Positions 27,232 to 34,928 of a stretch of DNA of 64,000 nucleotides are shown here, piece by piece (position 1 is the stretch's first letter; every line of letters begins with the position of its first letter). Location: NCBI RefSeq assembly GCF_006974105.1, contig NZ_CP036282.1, positions 4,278,001 through 4,342,000 of the forward strand, given 5' to 3'. A model generated the notes under the pieces. The model worked only from the letters and a program-made list of their open reading frames with translations. It did not search any database and was not told the origin of the DNA. The stretch comes from Rhodoferax aquaticus. GTDB taxonomy: Bacteria > Pseudomonadota > Gammaproteobacteria > Burkholderiales > Burkholderiaceae_C. The position numbers and the translations under genes were made by a program.

Positions 27232-28275
27232 CTAGGACGCCGCGCCCACCGCAGGGCGCAAGCGGGGCACCTTGGCCTCAATGTGTTGCATCAGCAGAGG
27301 CCAGATCTCTTTCTCAGCTGCGCGTTGGAACACCCCAAAATGCCCAATCGCTTTGCGCCCCACCGCGCGTGGGTGCAGGTGCAAGCGCTCCACCTGGCCC
27401 GCGCTCTCGGCATAGCACGCCGCCAGTGCGTCTACCGCATCCACCGGCCCAAAGGTCTTGTCGTCGTCAATGCTCCACAGCTGCATATGACCCTTGAATT
27501 GCTCGGGCTGGTACCAGCCTTGGCACCCCGCGTCATCGCGAAAGTAACCCGGCGACATGCCCCAGCGGGACCAGTCCAGCGCTGCGGGCCCGGGCAGCGC
27601 CTCGCCACCGCCCAGCGCCCAGCCGGGTAGCCGCCCGGTCAGGCGCACACACAGCGGCACCCAGTGGCCATAAAACACACGGGTCACTTGGCGGTGCCAG
27701 CCGCGTGGCCACAGCTTCCAGTACCCAAACTGCGACCCCAAGGTAATGGCCGCATCAATGTGCTCAATGCCCTGTACCAGCGGCAAGCCATTGCCGCCCA
27801 AGGAATGCCCCACCCACAGCACAGGCAGGTGTGGGTCGGTTTGGGTGCTATGCGCCTTGGCACAGGCCAAAGCACCCGAGAGGTCGTGGCGCACCCATTC
27901 GCGCATGCCGGTGCGCCCACGGGCGTTGCCGCTCTGGCCCATGCCCCGGTAGTCAAAGCACAGCACGGCGTAGCCACGCGCAGCCAGCCAGCGGGCAAAG
28001 GCGTGGTAGTAGCGCTGCGGCACGCCGGTGGCGGGCGCCATCACCGCCACCGCGTGGGCGGCCTGGTGCTGCGGCGCAAACCAGTGCCCATGCACAGGGT
28101 GACCATCGGTGGCGGCAAACTGCACCGCCACCTTGCCCACCACCTCGGCCTGCGGGTTGGGTGCGTCTTGGAAGGGCAAATGGGCATGCAAATGCCCTTG
28201 GTCGGGGGACTCCAAAGCAGTCCTCGCAAACCGAGAGGGTGAATAAGCGGCTGCAGCGGTGGGGGCAAAAGACAT
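27232..28275 (-). CDS. Alpha/beta-fold hydrolase
   Basis: A 347-residue cytoplasmic hydrolase. The fold is recognised from VAVMAPATGVPQRYY (oxyanion region), CFDYRGMGQSG, and the nucleophile elbow VGHSLGGNG with the catalytic Ser. The catalytic His is probably in KAIGHFGVF near the C-terminus. The start at 28273-28275 has a GGAGA Shine-Dalgarno. Such proteins are often annotated as lysophospholipase or serine aminopeptidase S33; the substrate is unknown. A divergent LysR gene starts 90 bp away and may control it. Confidence 0.85.
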   Translation of the reverse strand: MSFAPTAAAAYSPSRFARTALESPDQGHLHAHLPFQDAPNPQAEVVGKVAVQFAATDGHPVHGHWFAPQHQAAHAVAVMAPATGVPQRYYHAFARWLAARGYAVLCFDYRGMGQSGNARGRTGMREWVRHDLSGALACAKAHSTQTDPHLPVLWVGHSLGGNGLPLVQGIEHIDAAITLGSQFGYWKLWPRGWHRQVTRVFYGHWVPLCVRLTGRLPGWALGGGEALPGPAALDWSRWGMSPGYFRDDAGCQGWYQPEQFKGHMQLWSIDDDKTFGPVDAVDALAACYAESAGQVERLHLHPRAVGRKAIGHFGVFQRAAEKEIWPLLMQHIEAKVPRLRPAVGAAS

Positions 28276-28364
28276 AGCGTCTCCAAGCAAGTGATTCGTG
28301 ATGCTGCATGGTAGATTGGTGCCAATTGCTTGAATAGATCCGCTTTCAGAACCACACTGTTTAC

Positions 28365-29324
28365 ATGAACTCACCAAAAGACCCGCCCACCCTGTCGGCA
28401 ACGCAGCTGCACCGCCACCGCGAGGCGTCCACTTTGGACGCCAACGCGCTGGAGCTGTTTGCCCGTGTGGTGGCCGCCGGGAGCTTTTCACGCGCGGCCC
28501 GCCAACTGGGGCTCACGCGGGCGGCCGTGAGCCGCCGCGTGGCCGCCATGGAGCAGTTAAGCGGCCAAACCCTGCTGGCACGCACCACCCGCTCGCTGGG
28601 GCTTACTGAGGCCGGGCGCGCGCTGGCTGCGCGGGCCCAAGTGGTGTTGGAGGCCGCCACGGCGGCGCGCATGGCGCTGCGCAAAGAGGGGGACAGCCTG
28701 CAAGGCCGCCTGCGCATCACCAGCATGCGCGCCTTTGGCTACAGCGTGCTGCTGCCTTTGCTGGCCGAGTTTGGGCGCACGCACCCCGGCGTGGCCATGG
28801 AGCTGATGTTCACGGAGCGGCGGGTAGACCTGGTGCGTGAGGGGGTGGATGTGGCCTTTCGCATCACCCGCAAGCCCCCGGAAGACTGCGTGGCCCAGCC
28901 GGTGCTGCGCTACCGCATTGGGGCCTACAGCAGCACACCTACGCCACTGGCCAGCCCGCAGGCATTACAGCTATGGCCCTTGCTCATGCTGGAGGGCGGC
29001 GCACAAATCTGGCCCTTGCAGTGGCACAGCCGCAGCAGCCCCGCACGCGAGACCGTGGAGCTGCAGCCCCACATCAGCGCCGACAGCCTGGAAGCCCTGG
29101 TAGCGCTGGCGCGCATGGGCCAAGGCGTGGTGCTGGCACCTGATTTCTGCGTGCAAGAAGACCTAGCGGCCGGGCGTTTGCACAACGTGCTGCCCGACTG
29201 GCACCTGCCCATTGCCGAAGGCGACTGCGTGCAGGCCCTCACCTTGCCGGTGCACACCGCAGGCGCCAACGCACGCGCGCTGGTGCACTTGGTAGCACAG
29301 CGGCTTGCGCAGCCGCAGGGCTGA
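28365..29324 (+). CDS. LysR-family transcriptional regulator
   Basis: The 319-residue protein has an N-terminal extension of about 24 residues before the winged HTH (ALELFARVVAAGSFSRAARQLGLTRAAVSRRV), then the effector domain of the CrgA/aaeR-like group. The gene is divergent from the alpha/beta-hydrolase gene, the usual arrangement for a LysR regulator and its target. The effector is unknown. A later ATG inside the extension is not seen, so the start at 28365 is kept. Confidence 0.92.
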   Translation: MNSPKDPPTLSATQLHRHREASTLDANALELFARVVAAGSFSRAARQLGLTRAAVSRRVAAMEQLSGQTLLARTTRSLGLTEAGRALAARAQVVLEAATAARMALRKEGDSLQGRLRITSMRAFGYSVLLPLLAEFGRTHPGVAMELMFTERRVDLVREGVDVAFRITRKPPEDCVAQPVLRYRIGAYSSTPTPLASPQALQLWPLLMLEGGAQIWPLQWHSRSSPARETVELQPHISADSLEALVALARMGQGVVLAPDFCVQEDLAAGRLHNVLPDWHLPIAEGDCVQALTLPVHTAGANARALVHLVAQRLAQPQG

Positions 29325-29360
29325 TCCGCTGCCGCCCTGAGGCAGATACCTTTTTGTAGG

Positions 29361-29422
29361 GAGGCAAAAAGTGGCCGCGCCGCGCATGGAATGTGCGCAA
29401 GCAGCTATGGATTCAATAGCTG
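29361..29422. repeat. Copy 4 of the interspersed repeat (intergenic)
   Basis: The segment reads GAGGCAAAAAGTGGCCGCGC, then CGCGCATGGAATGTGCGCAA, then GCAGCTATGGATTCAATAGC. It is the best-preserved copy in the window. It lies between the LysR gene and the convergent small membrane-protein gene. Confidence 0.7.
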
Positions 29423-29485
29423 CCCGCGTTTGCCCCATGCGGGGCAGAGCCCTGCCTGTGCAGGCGAGTAACAGCGGCTAAGCGC

Positions 29486-29845
29486 TTAGCGCGGCGCGCC
29501 AGAGTCTGCCGGTGGCGCTGGCCGCACTTCAATTTGCGCAGTGGCGGGGCGCACTTCATGCGCTTGCACATCCACCACATCTGCCGCGCTTTGCGGCGCA
29601 TGGCCGTTGCGCTGGCCCCAAGAAGCACGGCCCGTTTTAAACGCCTGCGCCGCTTGCCGAAAGCGGGTGAAGGTCGTGAATATCGCTGGCTTGCGCCCCG
29701 TCAGCAGCGACCACACCACCGTCACCAGCACCGCGACCAACACCGCAACAAGAAGGCTCAAACCAAAGATGGCCGCCATCCCTACCAACACCAGCTTGAC
29801 CACCGCACGCGTGAGGCCAGAGAGAAATTTCGACAAAGGGTTCAT
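29486..29845 (-). CDS. Small single-pass membrane protein, unknown function
   Basis: The 119-residue product begins MNPLSKFLSGLTRAVVKLVL and has one long hydrophobic stretch (about 14-47, rich in Val, Leu and Ala). A basic segment TGRKPAIFTTFTRFRQAAQAFKT and a polar tail rich in Val, Ala and Pro follow. I do not recognise a family. The start at 29843-29845 is the first Met before the hydrophobic part; no strong Shine-Dalgarno is evident. Confidence 0.7.
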   Translation of the reverse strand: MNPLSKFLSGLTRAVVKLVLVGMAAIFGLSLLVAVLVAVLVTVVWSLLTGRKPAIFTTFTRFRQAAQAFKTGRASWGQRNGHAPQSAADVVDVQAHEVRPATAQIEVRPAPPADSGAPR

Positions 29846-30009
29846 GGGGGTATTGTGCCTAGGGCTGAAGCTTGGGCCGAGAGGGGATGACTTCAAGGCC
29901 CTGTGGGGAGTCGGGGGTTATGAGGGATAGGTCTAAGGTCGGGTGGGCGACTGTTTTTTGGGGTGAAAACGATCAGATGCCGCCCTCCAAAGGAGAGTTT
30001 CAAAAGTAA

Positions 30010-30078
30010 GTCTGACGTTCAAGGTAACCGGCCATGCGCGGCCTTATGCGCAAGGTCCGGTTGACCGCTGGGTTGGGC
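30010..30078 (-). repeat. attC recombination site of an integron cassette
   Basis: Read on the minus strand, the 69-bp site starts with the R'' core GCCCAAC (30072-30078). The arm GGTCAACCGGACC follows, then a short loop and the complementary arm GGCCGGTTACCTTGAAC, and it ends with GTCAGAC (30010-30016). The arms pair with an unpaired extra base, as in attC hairpins. The final core differs from GTTRRRY at one base. That is expected if the last six bases come from the flanking DNA. Confidence 0.72.
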
Positions 30079-30725
30079 GTCGGCCCCTTCAATCTACTTT
30101 GCGCCGATTTCATTCTTCAGGCGCGCAATGCGTTTCTTGGTTTCGTCAACTTCGCACATTCCAGCGAAGGCGTTCTTCCATCCATCGGAACCACCTTCCA
30201 TTGCGCCATAGTGTGCGCAGTAAGCGGCACGGTAATTTCGCCATGCGCTCTGCTCGTCTTTGAAGGTGCGAGCGAGGTAGTCGGGGTTGTTATCCTCTGT
30301 GGACACTCTGCGGATATAGCTCTCTTCGACTAACGAAAGCTCCCGATCAAGTTCTCGACGCGAGAAGTAGGCGCATTGATTGGCCCCAATGGCGGAACCT
30401 GCCATTGCACTTTTGGGGTCACAGGACAGTTCGGCAATCCGATGTTCGTACTGTTGTCGTATGCAAGAAACGTCGGAGCAGCCGTTTCTGTTGGCAAGCC
30501 ATACCTTTTGTGTGGCCCGAAGGCGGGCAGAGAATTCTGTCCTTTCCACTTCGAATGAGAACGCTTCGGAGAGCGCGTCGTCGAGAGAGGAAAGTTCAGT
30601 GTTGGCACAAATCAGGCGCTCCACGCGAGTAGCCGCCATCTTGCAGTCGAAACCCGCGCCAATAGCCAAGGTGGGAAGAAGGAGTATGGTAAATACGATG
30701 CGCTGCATGGTTGCTGACGCCCAAC
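30017..30725 (-). mobile_element. Solitary integron gene cassette carrying an LprI-like gene
   Basis: On the minus strand the cassette begins right after a G with TTGGGC (core GTTGGGC at 30719-30725), holds one gene whose ATG is 11 bases further on, and ends in an attC site. The TTGGGC at its head pairs perfectly with the GCCCAAC of its own attC, as it must in the free circle. No integrase gene or second cassette lies nearby. Base composition is visibly AT-richer than in the neighbouring genes. Confidence 0.65.
30094..30708 (-). CDS. Lysozyme inhibitor LprI-like exported protein (DUF1311), integron cassette gene
   Basis: The 204-residue protein has a signal peptide (MQRIVFTILLLPTLAIGAG) and then FDCKMAATRVERLICANTEL, the hallmark of LprI/DUF1311 proteins. 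A WLANRNGC motif is followed by a second, more diverged domain of the same type with ECAYFSRRELDRELS-like spacing and SAWRNYRAAYCAH. Several Cys suggest disulfides in the periplasm. Members inhibit host lysozyme or have unknown roles. Codon use is AT-richer than in neighbouring genes. It lies inside a cassette bounded by attC-type cores. The ATG at 30706-30708 is chosen because the signal peptide begins there. Confidence 0.83.
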   Translation of the reverse strand: MQRIVFTILLLPTLAIGAGFDCKMAATRVERLICANTELSSLDDALSEAFSFEVERTEFSARLRATQKVWLANRNGCSDVSCIRQQYEHRIAELSCDPKSAMAGSAIGANQCAYFSRRELDRELSLVEESYIRRVSTEDNNPDYLARTFKDEQSAWRNYRAAYCAHYGAMEGGSDGWKNAFAGMCEVDETKKRIARLKNEIGAK

Positions 30726-30935
30726 GTGTTATGAAAGTTGAATCCGCTACGTATCGCGGCACTGAACTGGTGACTGGAGAAAACTGAATATCCATGTCGT
30801 TGATTTATAACCGGATTCTTCAGGCTGACTGAGCCGAGGCAACCCTAGCCGTCTTGATACGCGGCAAAAGCGACTTATATACTGGCTGACCGCCGTGTAT
30901 CAAACGTCAAAAATAGCCTGTCACGCTTGATTTCA
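30726..30935. other. Non-coding flank of the cassette
   Basis: About 210 bp between the cassette head and the ggt remnant. No gene was seen. A weak hairpin at about 30733-30770 resembles half of an attC but lacks a recognisable second core. Confidence 0.35.
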
Positions 30936-31104
30936 CTAGGTTTTTCTCATCCCCTCACGGCGTGGATCAGCACCACCAAAGTAGCCACCAGGGGTGGCGT
31001 GGATGACTTGCAGGCCGCTGCTCATGTCTAGCTCGCGCGCGTCGTGGCCCATGGCCTTCAATGCGTCAACCGTGGCAGTGGGGAAGCGCTTTTGCTCCAA
31101 GAGC
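30936..31104 (-). pseudogene. Truncated 3' remnant of a gamma-glutamyltransferase gene
   Basis: The minus strand encodes LLEQKRFPTATVDALKAMGH and continues through ELDMSSGLQVIHATPGGYFG to GADPRREGMRKT and a stop. It aligns without gaps to the last 55 or so residues of the intact ggt that ends at 34929, at roughly 80 percent identity by eye. Homology stops abruptly at about 31104, and no upstream coding part is left. It is in the same orientation as the intact gene, so a direct repeat flanks the 3.8-kb segment between. Confidence 0.85.
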
Positions 31105-31260
31105 CTCGCCCCTTACCGCGCTTCGTACTCTAAGCCGCCATGTTTAAGGGGCAATGACGTTGCACCGTGCAAGGGCTTTGGGGGTGAAGGTTTACACTGA
31201 CTTTCAAGACAATGGCCCGCTTGGGGGACGCATTGCACCTGGTACTCGGCAGGGAGATCT

Positions 31261-32718
31261 ATGAGCGAACATTTTGATGTGCTAATTGTTGGCGCAGGTA
31301 TTTCCGGCATCGGTATGGCGTGCCATTTGCAGAAGGAATCGCCGGGCAAGCGCTACGCCATCTTGGAGCGGCGCAATGCCATTGGCGGCACCTGGGATCT
31401 TTTTCGTTACCCCGGCGTGCGGTCCGACTCTGACATGTTTTCCTTTGCCTATGCCTTTCGGCCCTGGATGTCCCCCAAGGTGCTGTCTGAAGGGCGGCTG
31501 GTGCGGGAGTACGTCAAGGAGACCGCGCGGGAATATGGGGTGGACCAGCACATCCGCTTCGGCCTGAAAATCCTCAAGGCCGACTGGTCCAGCGAGCACA
31601 ACCGCTGGACGATCACGGCGCTGCAGGAGTCCACCGGAGAAACCCGCCGCTACACCTGCCACTTTTTCATGAGTTGCACCGGTTACTACGATTACGACCA
31701 GGGACACCTTCCTGTGTTCCCCGGTGTGGAGCGCTTCAAGGGGCAGACCCTTCATCCGCAGTTTTGGCCCGAAAACTTGGACTATCGGGGTAAACGGGTC
31801 GTCGTGATCGGCAGCGGCGCCACGGCGGTCACTATCGTTCCGGCCATGGTGGCCGATGCCGCGCATGTCACCATGTTGCAGCGCACGCCCACCTACTACT
31901 TCATCGCGCCCACGCTGGAAAAAACAATTGCGCTGCTGGGGCGAATCTTGCCCGCACGCTGGATTTACGGCGCATTGCGCCGCACCTATATCGCCTTGCA
32001 GCGCGCGCTCTACAAGGGTGCCAAACGCTGGCCCGACGCCATGCGCAAGTTCATGCTGCGCCCGATCAAAAAAGAGCTGGGCGACACGGTCGACATGCGC
32101 CACTTCACGCCGAACTACAAGCCCTGGGACCAGCGCATGTGTGTGGTGCCGGATGGCGACCTGTTCAAAGCGATCAAGTCGGGCAAGGCCGCTATCGTCA
32201 CCGACGAGATTGCCACGTTCACCGAGCACGGCATCTTGTTGAAGTCGGGCGAGACGCTGGACGCGGACATCGTGGTGACTGCAACCGGCATACGCCTCAA
32301 GACCTTTGGCGGCATGGACATCACCCTGGACGGCGCGCCAGTATCAACCCATGAACTGCTGAGCTACCGTGCCGTCCTGATGCAGAACCTGCCCAATATG
32401 GGGTTCATTTTTGGCTACACCAATGCCTCGTGGACGCTGAAGGCGGACATCGCTTCGCGCTATGTCTGCCGGCTGCTCAACTACATGGATGCCAAGGGCA
32501 TCGCCCGCGTAACTCCGCGCGCACCGGACGGGCAACGGGGCGAGGGCAATGTGATGAGTTCACTCACCTCGGGCTACATCCTGCGCGACGCAAACGAATT
32601 GCCTCGCCAGGGACTCAGCGGGCCTTGGCGGGTGACCCATGCCTACGAGGTGGACAAAACCCTGCTGCTGGACGAACCCCTTGACGATGGCGCACTGGAG
32701 TTTGTGCAGCAGCGTTAG
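31261..32718 (+). CDS. Flavin-containing monooxygenase (Baeyer-Villiger/MymA type)
   Basis: A 485-residue FAD- and NADPH-dependent monooxygenase. It shows the FAD motif VGAGISG at 10-16, the second Rossmann motif VVIGSGATAV, and the Baeyer-Villiger fingerprint FKGQTLHPQFWP at 159-170, matching FxGxxxHxxxWP exactly. It is most like the MymA/EthA-type enzymes, which oxidise ketones or xenobiotics. An AGGGAGATCT Shine-Dalgarno precedes the ATG. The stop overlaps the convergent hydrolase gene by four bases. Together with the next two genes it could form an oxidation-hydrolysis-dehydrogenation path for cyclic or long-chain ketones; that is inference. Confidence 0.9.
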   Translation: MSEHFDVLIVGAGISGIGMACHLQKESPGKRYAILERRNAIGGTWDLFRYPGVRSDSDMFSFAYAFRPWMSPKVLSEGRLVREYVKETAREYGVDQHIRFGLKILKADWSSEHNRWTITALQESTGETRRYTCHFFMSCTGYYDYDQGHLPVFPGVERFKGQTLHPQFWPENLDYRGKRVVVIGSGATAVTIVPAMVADAAHVTMLQRTPTYYFIAPTLEKTIALLGRILPARWIYGALRRTYIALQRALYKGAKRWPDAMRKFMLRPIKKELGDTVDMRHFTPNYKPWDQRMCVVPDGDLFKAIKSGKAAIVTDEIATFTEHGILLKSGETLDADIVVTATGIRLKTFGGMDITLDGAPVSTHELLSYRAVLMQNLPNMGFIFGYTNASWTLKADIASRYVCRLLNYMDAKGIARVTPRAPDGQRGEGNVMSSLTSGYILRDANELPRQGLSGPWRVTHAYEVDKTLLLDEPLDDGALEFVQQR

Positions 32719-33638
32719 GCCGGCAGGGTTCGCGCAAACTTCAGGAAATCCTGGGCGGTTTGGGCGGGCGCTTCCAGCATGGGCAAGTGCCCAATTCCCT
32801 GCATGACGATGGTCTGGTGATGTGGGAACAGCCGTTCTTGGGTCTGGGCTGCCGCCGGATTCAAGATGGCATCCTCCGCCCCCCACACGATCAGCGCCGG
32901 GGTGGGCAGGGTGGTGTACCGGGCTTCGAGCATGGGCGAATGTTGGCTGAGGTCTTTGAAGATCTCGCAATGCAGCGGGTAATCCGCGATGGCGCGTGCG
33001 CCCAGCGTGCGCTTCAAGAAGCCGGGGAAGTACGGCGGGCGGGCCATGGTGGTGCGGATCAAGCGGGCCACATCGGCCTGGCTGCGCAGCAGCAGGGGCG
33101 AGTCGCCCGTGGCGAGGTACTGCTTCAGCATGGGGGAAGCGTGGGCTGCGGCCGTACCCGCGGCATCCAGCAGCCAGAGGGCCTTGACCTGCTCGGGATA
33201 GCGCGCGGCATATTCGCAGGCAATGAAACCACCCATGGAGTTGCCACCAAACACCATTTTTTGCACGCCCAGGGCCTGAAAGAACGCATGCAGGCGCTCC
33301 ACCTGATCGGCCATGCGGTACCGCGCGGCCGGGTCGCGCGTGGCATCGCCAAAGCCCGGCAGGTCGGGCTGTATCACCCGAAAATGCGGTGTTAAAAACC
33401 GCGCCATGCGCGTGAAGTTGTCCTTATCGCCGCCAAAGCCGTGCACCAGCACGAGCACCTCGCCCTGTCCGCCTTCCAGGTAGGGGATGTCAAAGCCCGC
33501 AATCGCTTGCGACTTCAGTTCCAGCCCGCTGCGCTGGCGCTCTAAACCCAAACCCCAGCGAGATGCGGTGTGGGGCTTCAACTGGATAAACACCAACAGG
33601 CATATGCCAATCAGCAGCAGCGTGTAGAGAAATGCCAT
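32715..33638 (-). CDS. Membrane-anchored alpha/beta hydrolase
   Basis: The 307-residue protein starts with one TM helix (MAFLYTLLLIGICLLVFIQL) and continues as an alpha/beta hydrolase. It has VLVHGFGGDKDNF (oxyanion hole), DLPGFGDA, the nucleophile elbow GGNSMGG with Ser134, the acid in WGAEDAILNP and the catalytic His in GIGHLPMLEAP. It is convergent with the monooxygenase and lies in the same acquired segment, so an ester or lactone made by that enzyme is a plausible substrate. Confidence 0.87.
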   Translation of the reverse strand: MAFLYTLLLIGICLLVFIQLKPHTASRWGLGLERQRSGLELKSQAIAGFDIPYLEGGQGEVLVLVHGFGGDKDNFTRMARFLTPHFRVIQPDLPGFGDATRDPAARYRMADQVERLHAFFQALGVQKMVFGGNSMGGFIACEYAARYPEQVKALWLLDAAGTAAAHASPMLKQYLATGDSPLLLRSQADVARLIRTTMARPPYFPGFLKRTLGARAIADYPLHCEIFKDLSQHSPMLEARYTTLPTPALIVWGAEDAILNPAAAQTQERLFPHHQTIVMQGIGHLPMLEAPAQTAQDFLKFARTLPA

Positions 33639-33721
33639 GTGCAGACCTTTGGGGAAAAAGAGATATCAATAAAGAAAGACATGTGGATAGATGCAAAGGA
33701 TGCCGCATCCGTTCTATGCGA

Positions 33722-34546
33722 TCACTGAAGCGCTTTTCTTTCGGCCGCTACTGCGCTTTTGCTCACCATTTCAACTAACGCTGGAAACCACCTTCCCAAG
33801 CGCCACGCCAATCGCGCCCGCGCCGGCAGCACGATCACCCCCTTGTTTTTGCCTAGTTCCACCAGTAGCTCGTCAACGGCTTTCTCCACGGAGTAAGGTG
33901 GTCCTGCCAGCGCGGTAAGAAATCGGCGAGCATCTGGCGCTGTACCTATCTTGAATTCTGCCGGGTTCATGGTGTCCAAGATGGGCGTCTCAATCGCTGC
34001 CGGGCAAAACGCACTCACCCGCACGCCCCGCGCTGCAGCCTCGATCCGAAGGCTGTTGCTTAACCCAACCACAGCGTGCTTAGTCAGTGCGTAAGGGGAA
34101 AAAAGTGGTGCGGGCCCCAAACCCGCAAGCGACGCCGTGTTCACAATGTGCCCATACCCCTGCTTGAGCATCAGGGGGTAGGCCGCGAGAACGCCATGCA
34201 ACACACCATATAAGTTGATGTCCACGATGCGCCGCCAAGCTTCTAAGGGAATGTCATTGGTTTCACCCGAGGTGCCAATGCCTGCATTGTTGAAGACGTA
34301 GTCCAGTCTGCCGTGTTCGCCCGCAAACGTCTCGATGCCACTGCGAACGGCTTGCGCATCACGCACGTCCAAGGCGAGAGGGGATGCGCGAGGTCCACAC
34401 TCTGACGCAACCTCTCGGGCGGCAGCCCCATCAATATCCGCAACGCAGACTGACACGCCCCGCGCGGACAAAGCTTTGGATATTGCTTTGCCTATGCCCG
34501 AACCACCACCCGTCACAAAAGCCGTTGTTGTCGTACTCGAGGTCAT
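33722..34546 (-). CDS. Short-chain dehydrogenase/reductase
   Basis: A classical SDR of 274 residues: cofactor motif VTGGGSGIGKAIS, NNAG (FNNAGIGTSG), the catalytic Ser in VNTASLAGLG and the Tyr-Lys pair in SPYALTKHAVVG. The acidic residue after the second strand (VADIDG) suggests NAD(H) preference. A C-terminal extension of about 40 residues (VLPARARLAWRLGRWFP) is amphipathic, as in some membrane-associated lipid SDRs. It lies on the same strand as the hydrolase gene, 83 bp upstream of it, and probably belongs to the same pathway. Confidence 0.9.
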   Translation of the reverse strand: MTSSTTTTAFVTGGGSGIGKAISKALSARGVSVCVADIDGAAAREVASECGPRASPLALDVRDAQAVRSGIETFAGEHGRLDYVFNNAGIGTSGETNDIPLEAWRRIVDINLYGVLHGVLAAYPLMLKQGYGHIVNTASLAGLGPAPLFSPYALTKHAVVGLSNSLRIEAAARGVRVSAFCPAAIETPILDTMNPAEFKIGTAPDARRFLTALAGPPYSVEKAVDELLVELGKNKGVIVLPARARLAWRLGRWFPALVEMVSKSAVAAERKALQ

Positions 34547-34651
34547 CGCGGGGCTCCCGTTTTTTTGATGGAATGTATGTTACCTGCACTGCATTGCGAT
34601 GTAGGCAGAGCGCCAATCCAACGGCGGGCATTGCCTACGCCGTGGGGTGGT

Positions 34652-34822
34652 TCAGGTCTTCAGGGGCTCGGCCTGCTGGGGTGCAGCGGGTGCGGGCTTC
34701 TTTTGCCGGAACTTGGCGGCCGCCGCCTCCTTGTTGCGAGCACGCTCGCCCATGATGCGGTCCAGCTCCTGCTGGCTCCCTTTTCGTTTCATGTTGGGAT
34801 CTTTTCCAAATACGCCGGCCAT
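34652..34822 (-). CDS. Small basic protein, unknown function (56 aa)
   Basis: The product starts MAGVFGKDPNMKRKG and continues with a charged helical stretch (QELDRIMGERARNKEAAAAKF) and a Pro/Ala-rich, Lys-containing tail. The AAAGGAA ribosome site is 8-9 bases before the ATG at 34820-34822. I recall similar short proteins in related genomes but no function. It lies upstream of the SDR on the same strand and just after ggt. Confidence 0.65.
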   Translation of the reverse strand: MAGVFGKDPNMKRKGSQQELDRIMGERARNKEAAAAKFRQKKPAPAAPQQAEPLKT

Positions 34823-34928
34823 AGTGATGTTTCCTTTGGTGCAGTCTAACTGGGTACAGGGCTGTGGGCTGACTTTGCTCCCAAGCTGCCTTCAACACAT
34901 GGGGGCGCAGACTTAAAGCCAAGCCCCG

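Noticed and set aside
30733..30785. Second attC in front of the cassette
   Set aside because: A weak hairpin is present, but no RYYYAAC core could be found at the far end, so a second cassette is not supported.
34635..34922. 95-residue minus-strand frame in the gap after ggt
   Set aside because: It lacks a ribosome site and motifs. The overlapping 56-residue frame at 34652-34822 has a good Shine-Dalgarno and looks protein-like, so that one was annotated.
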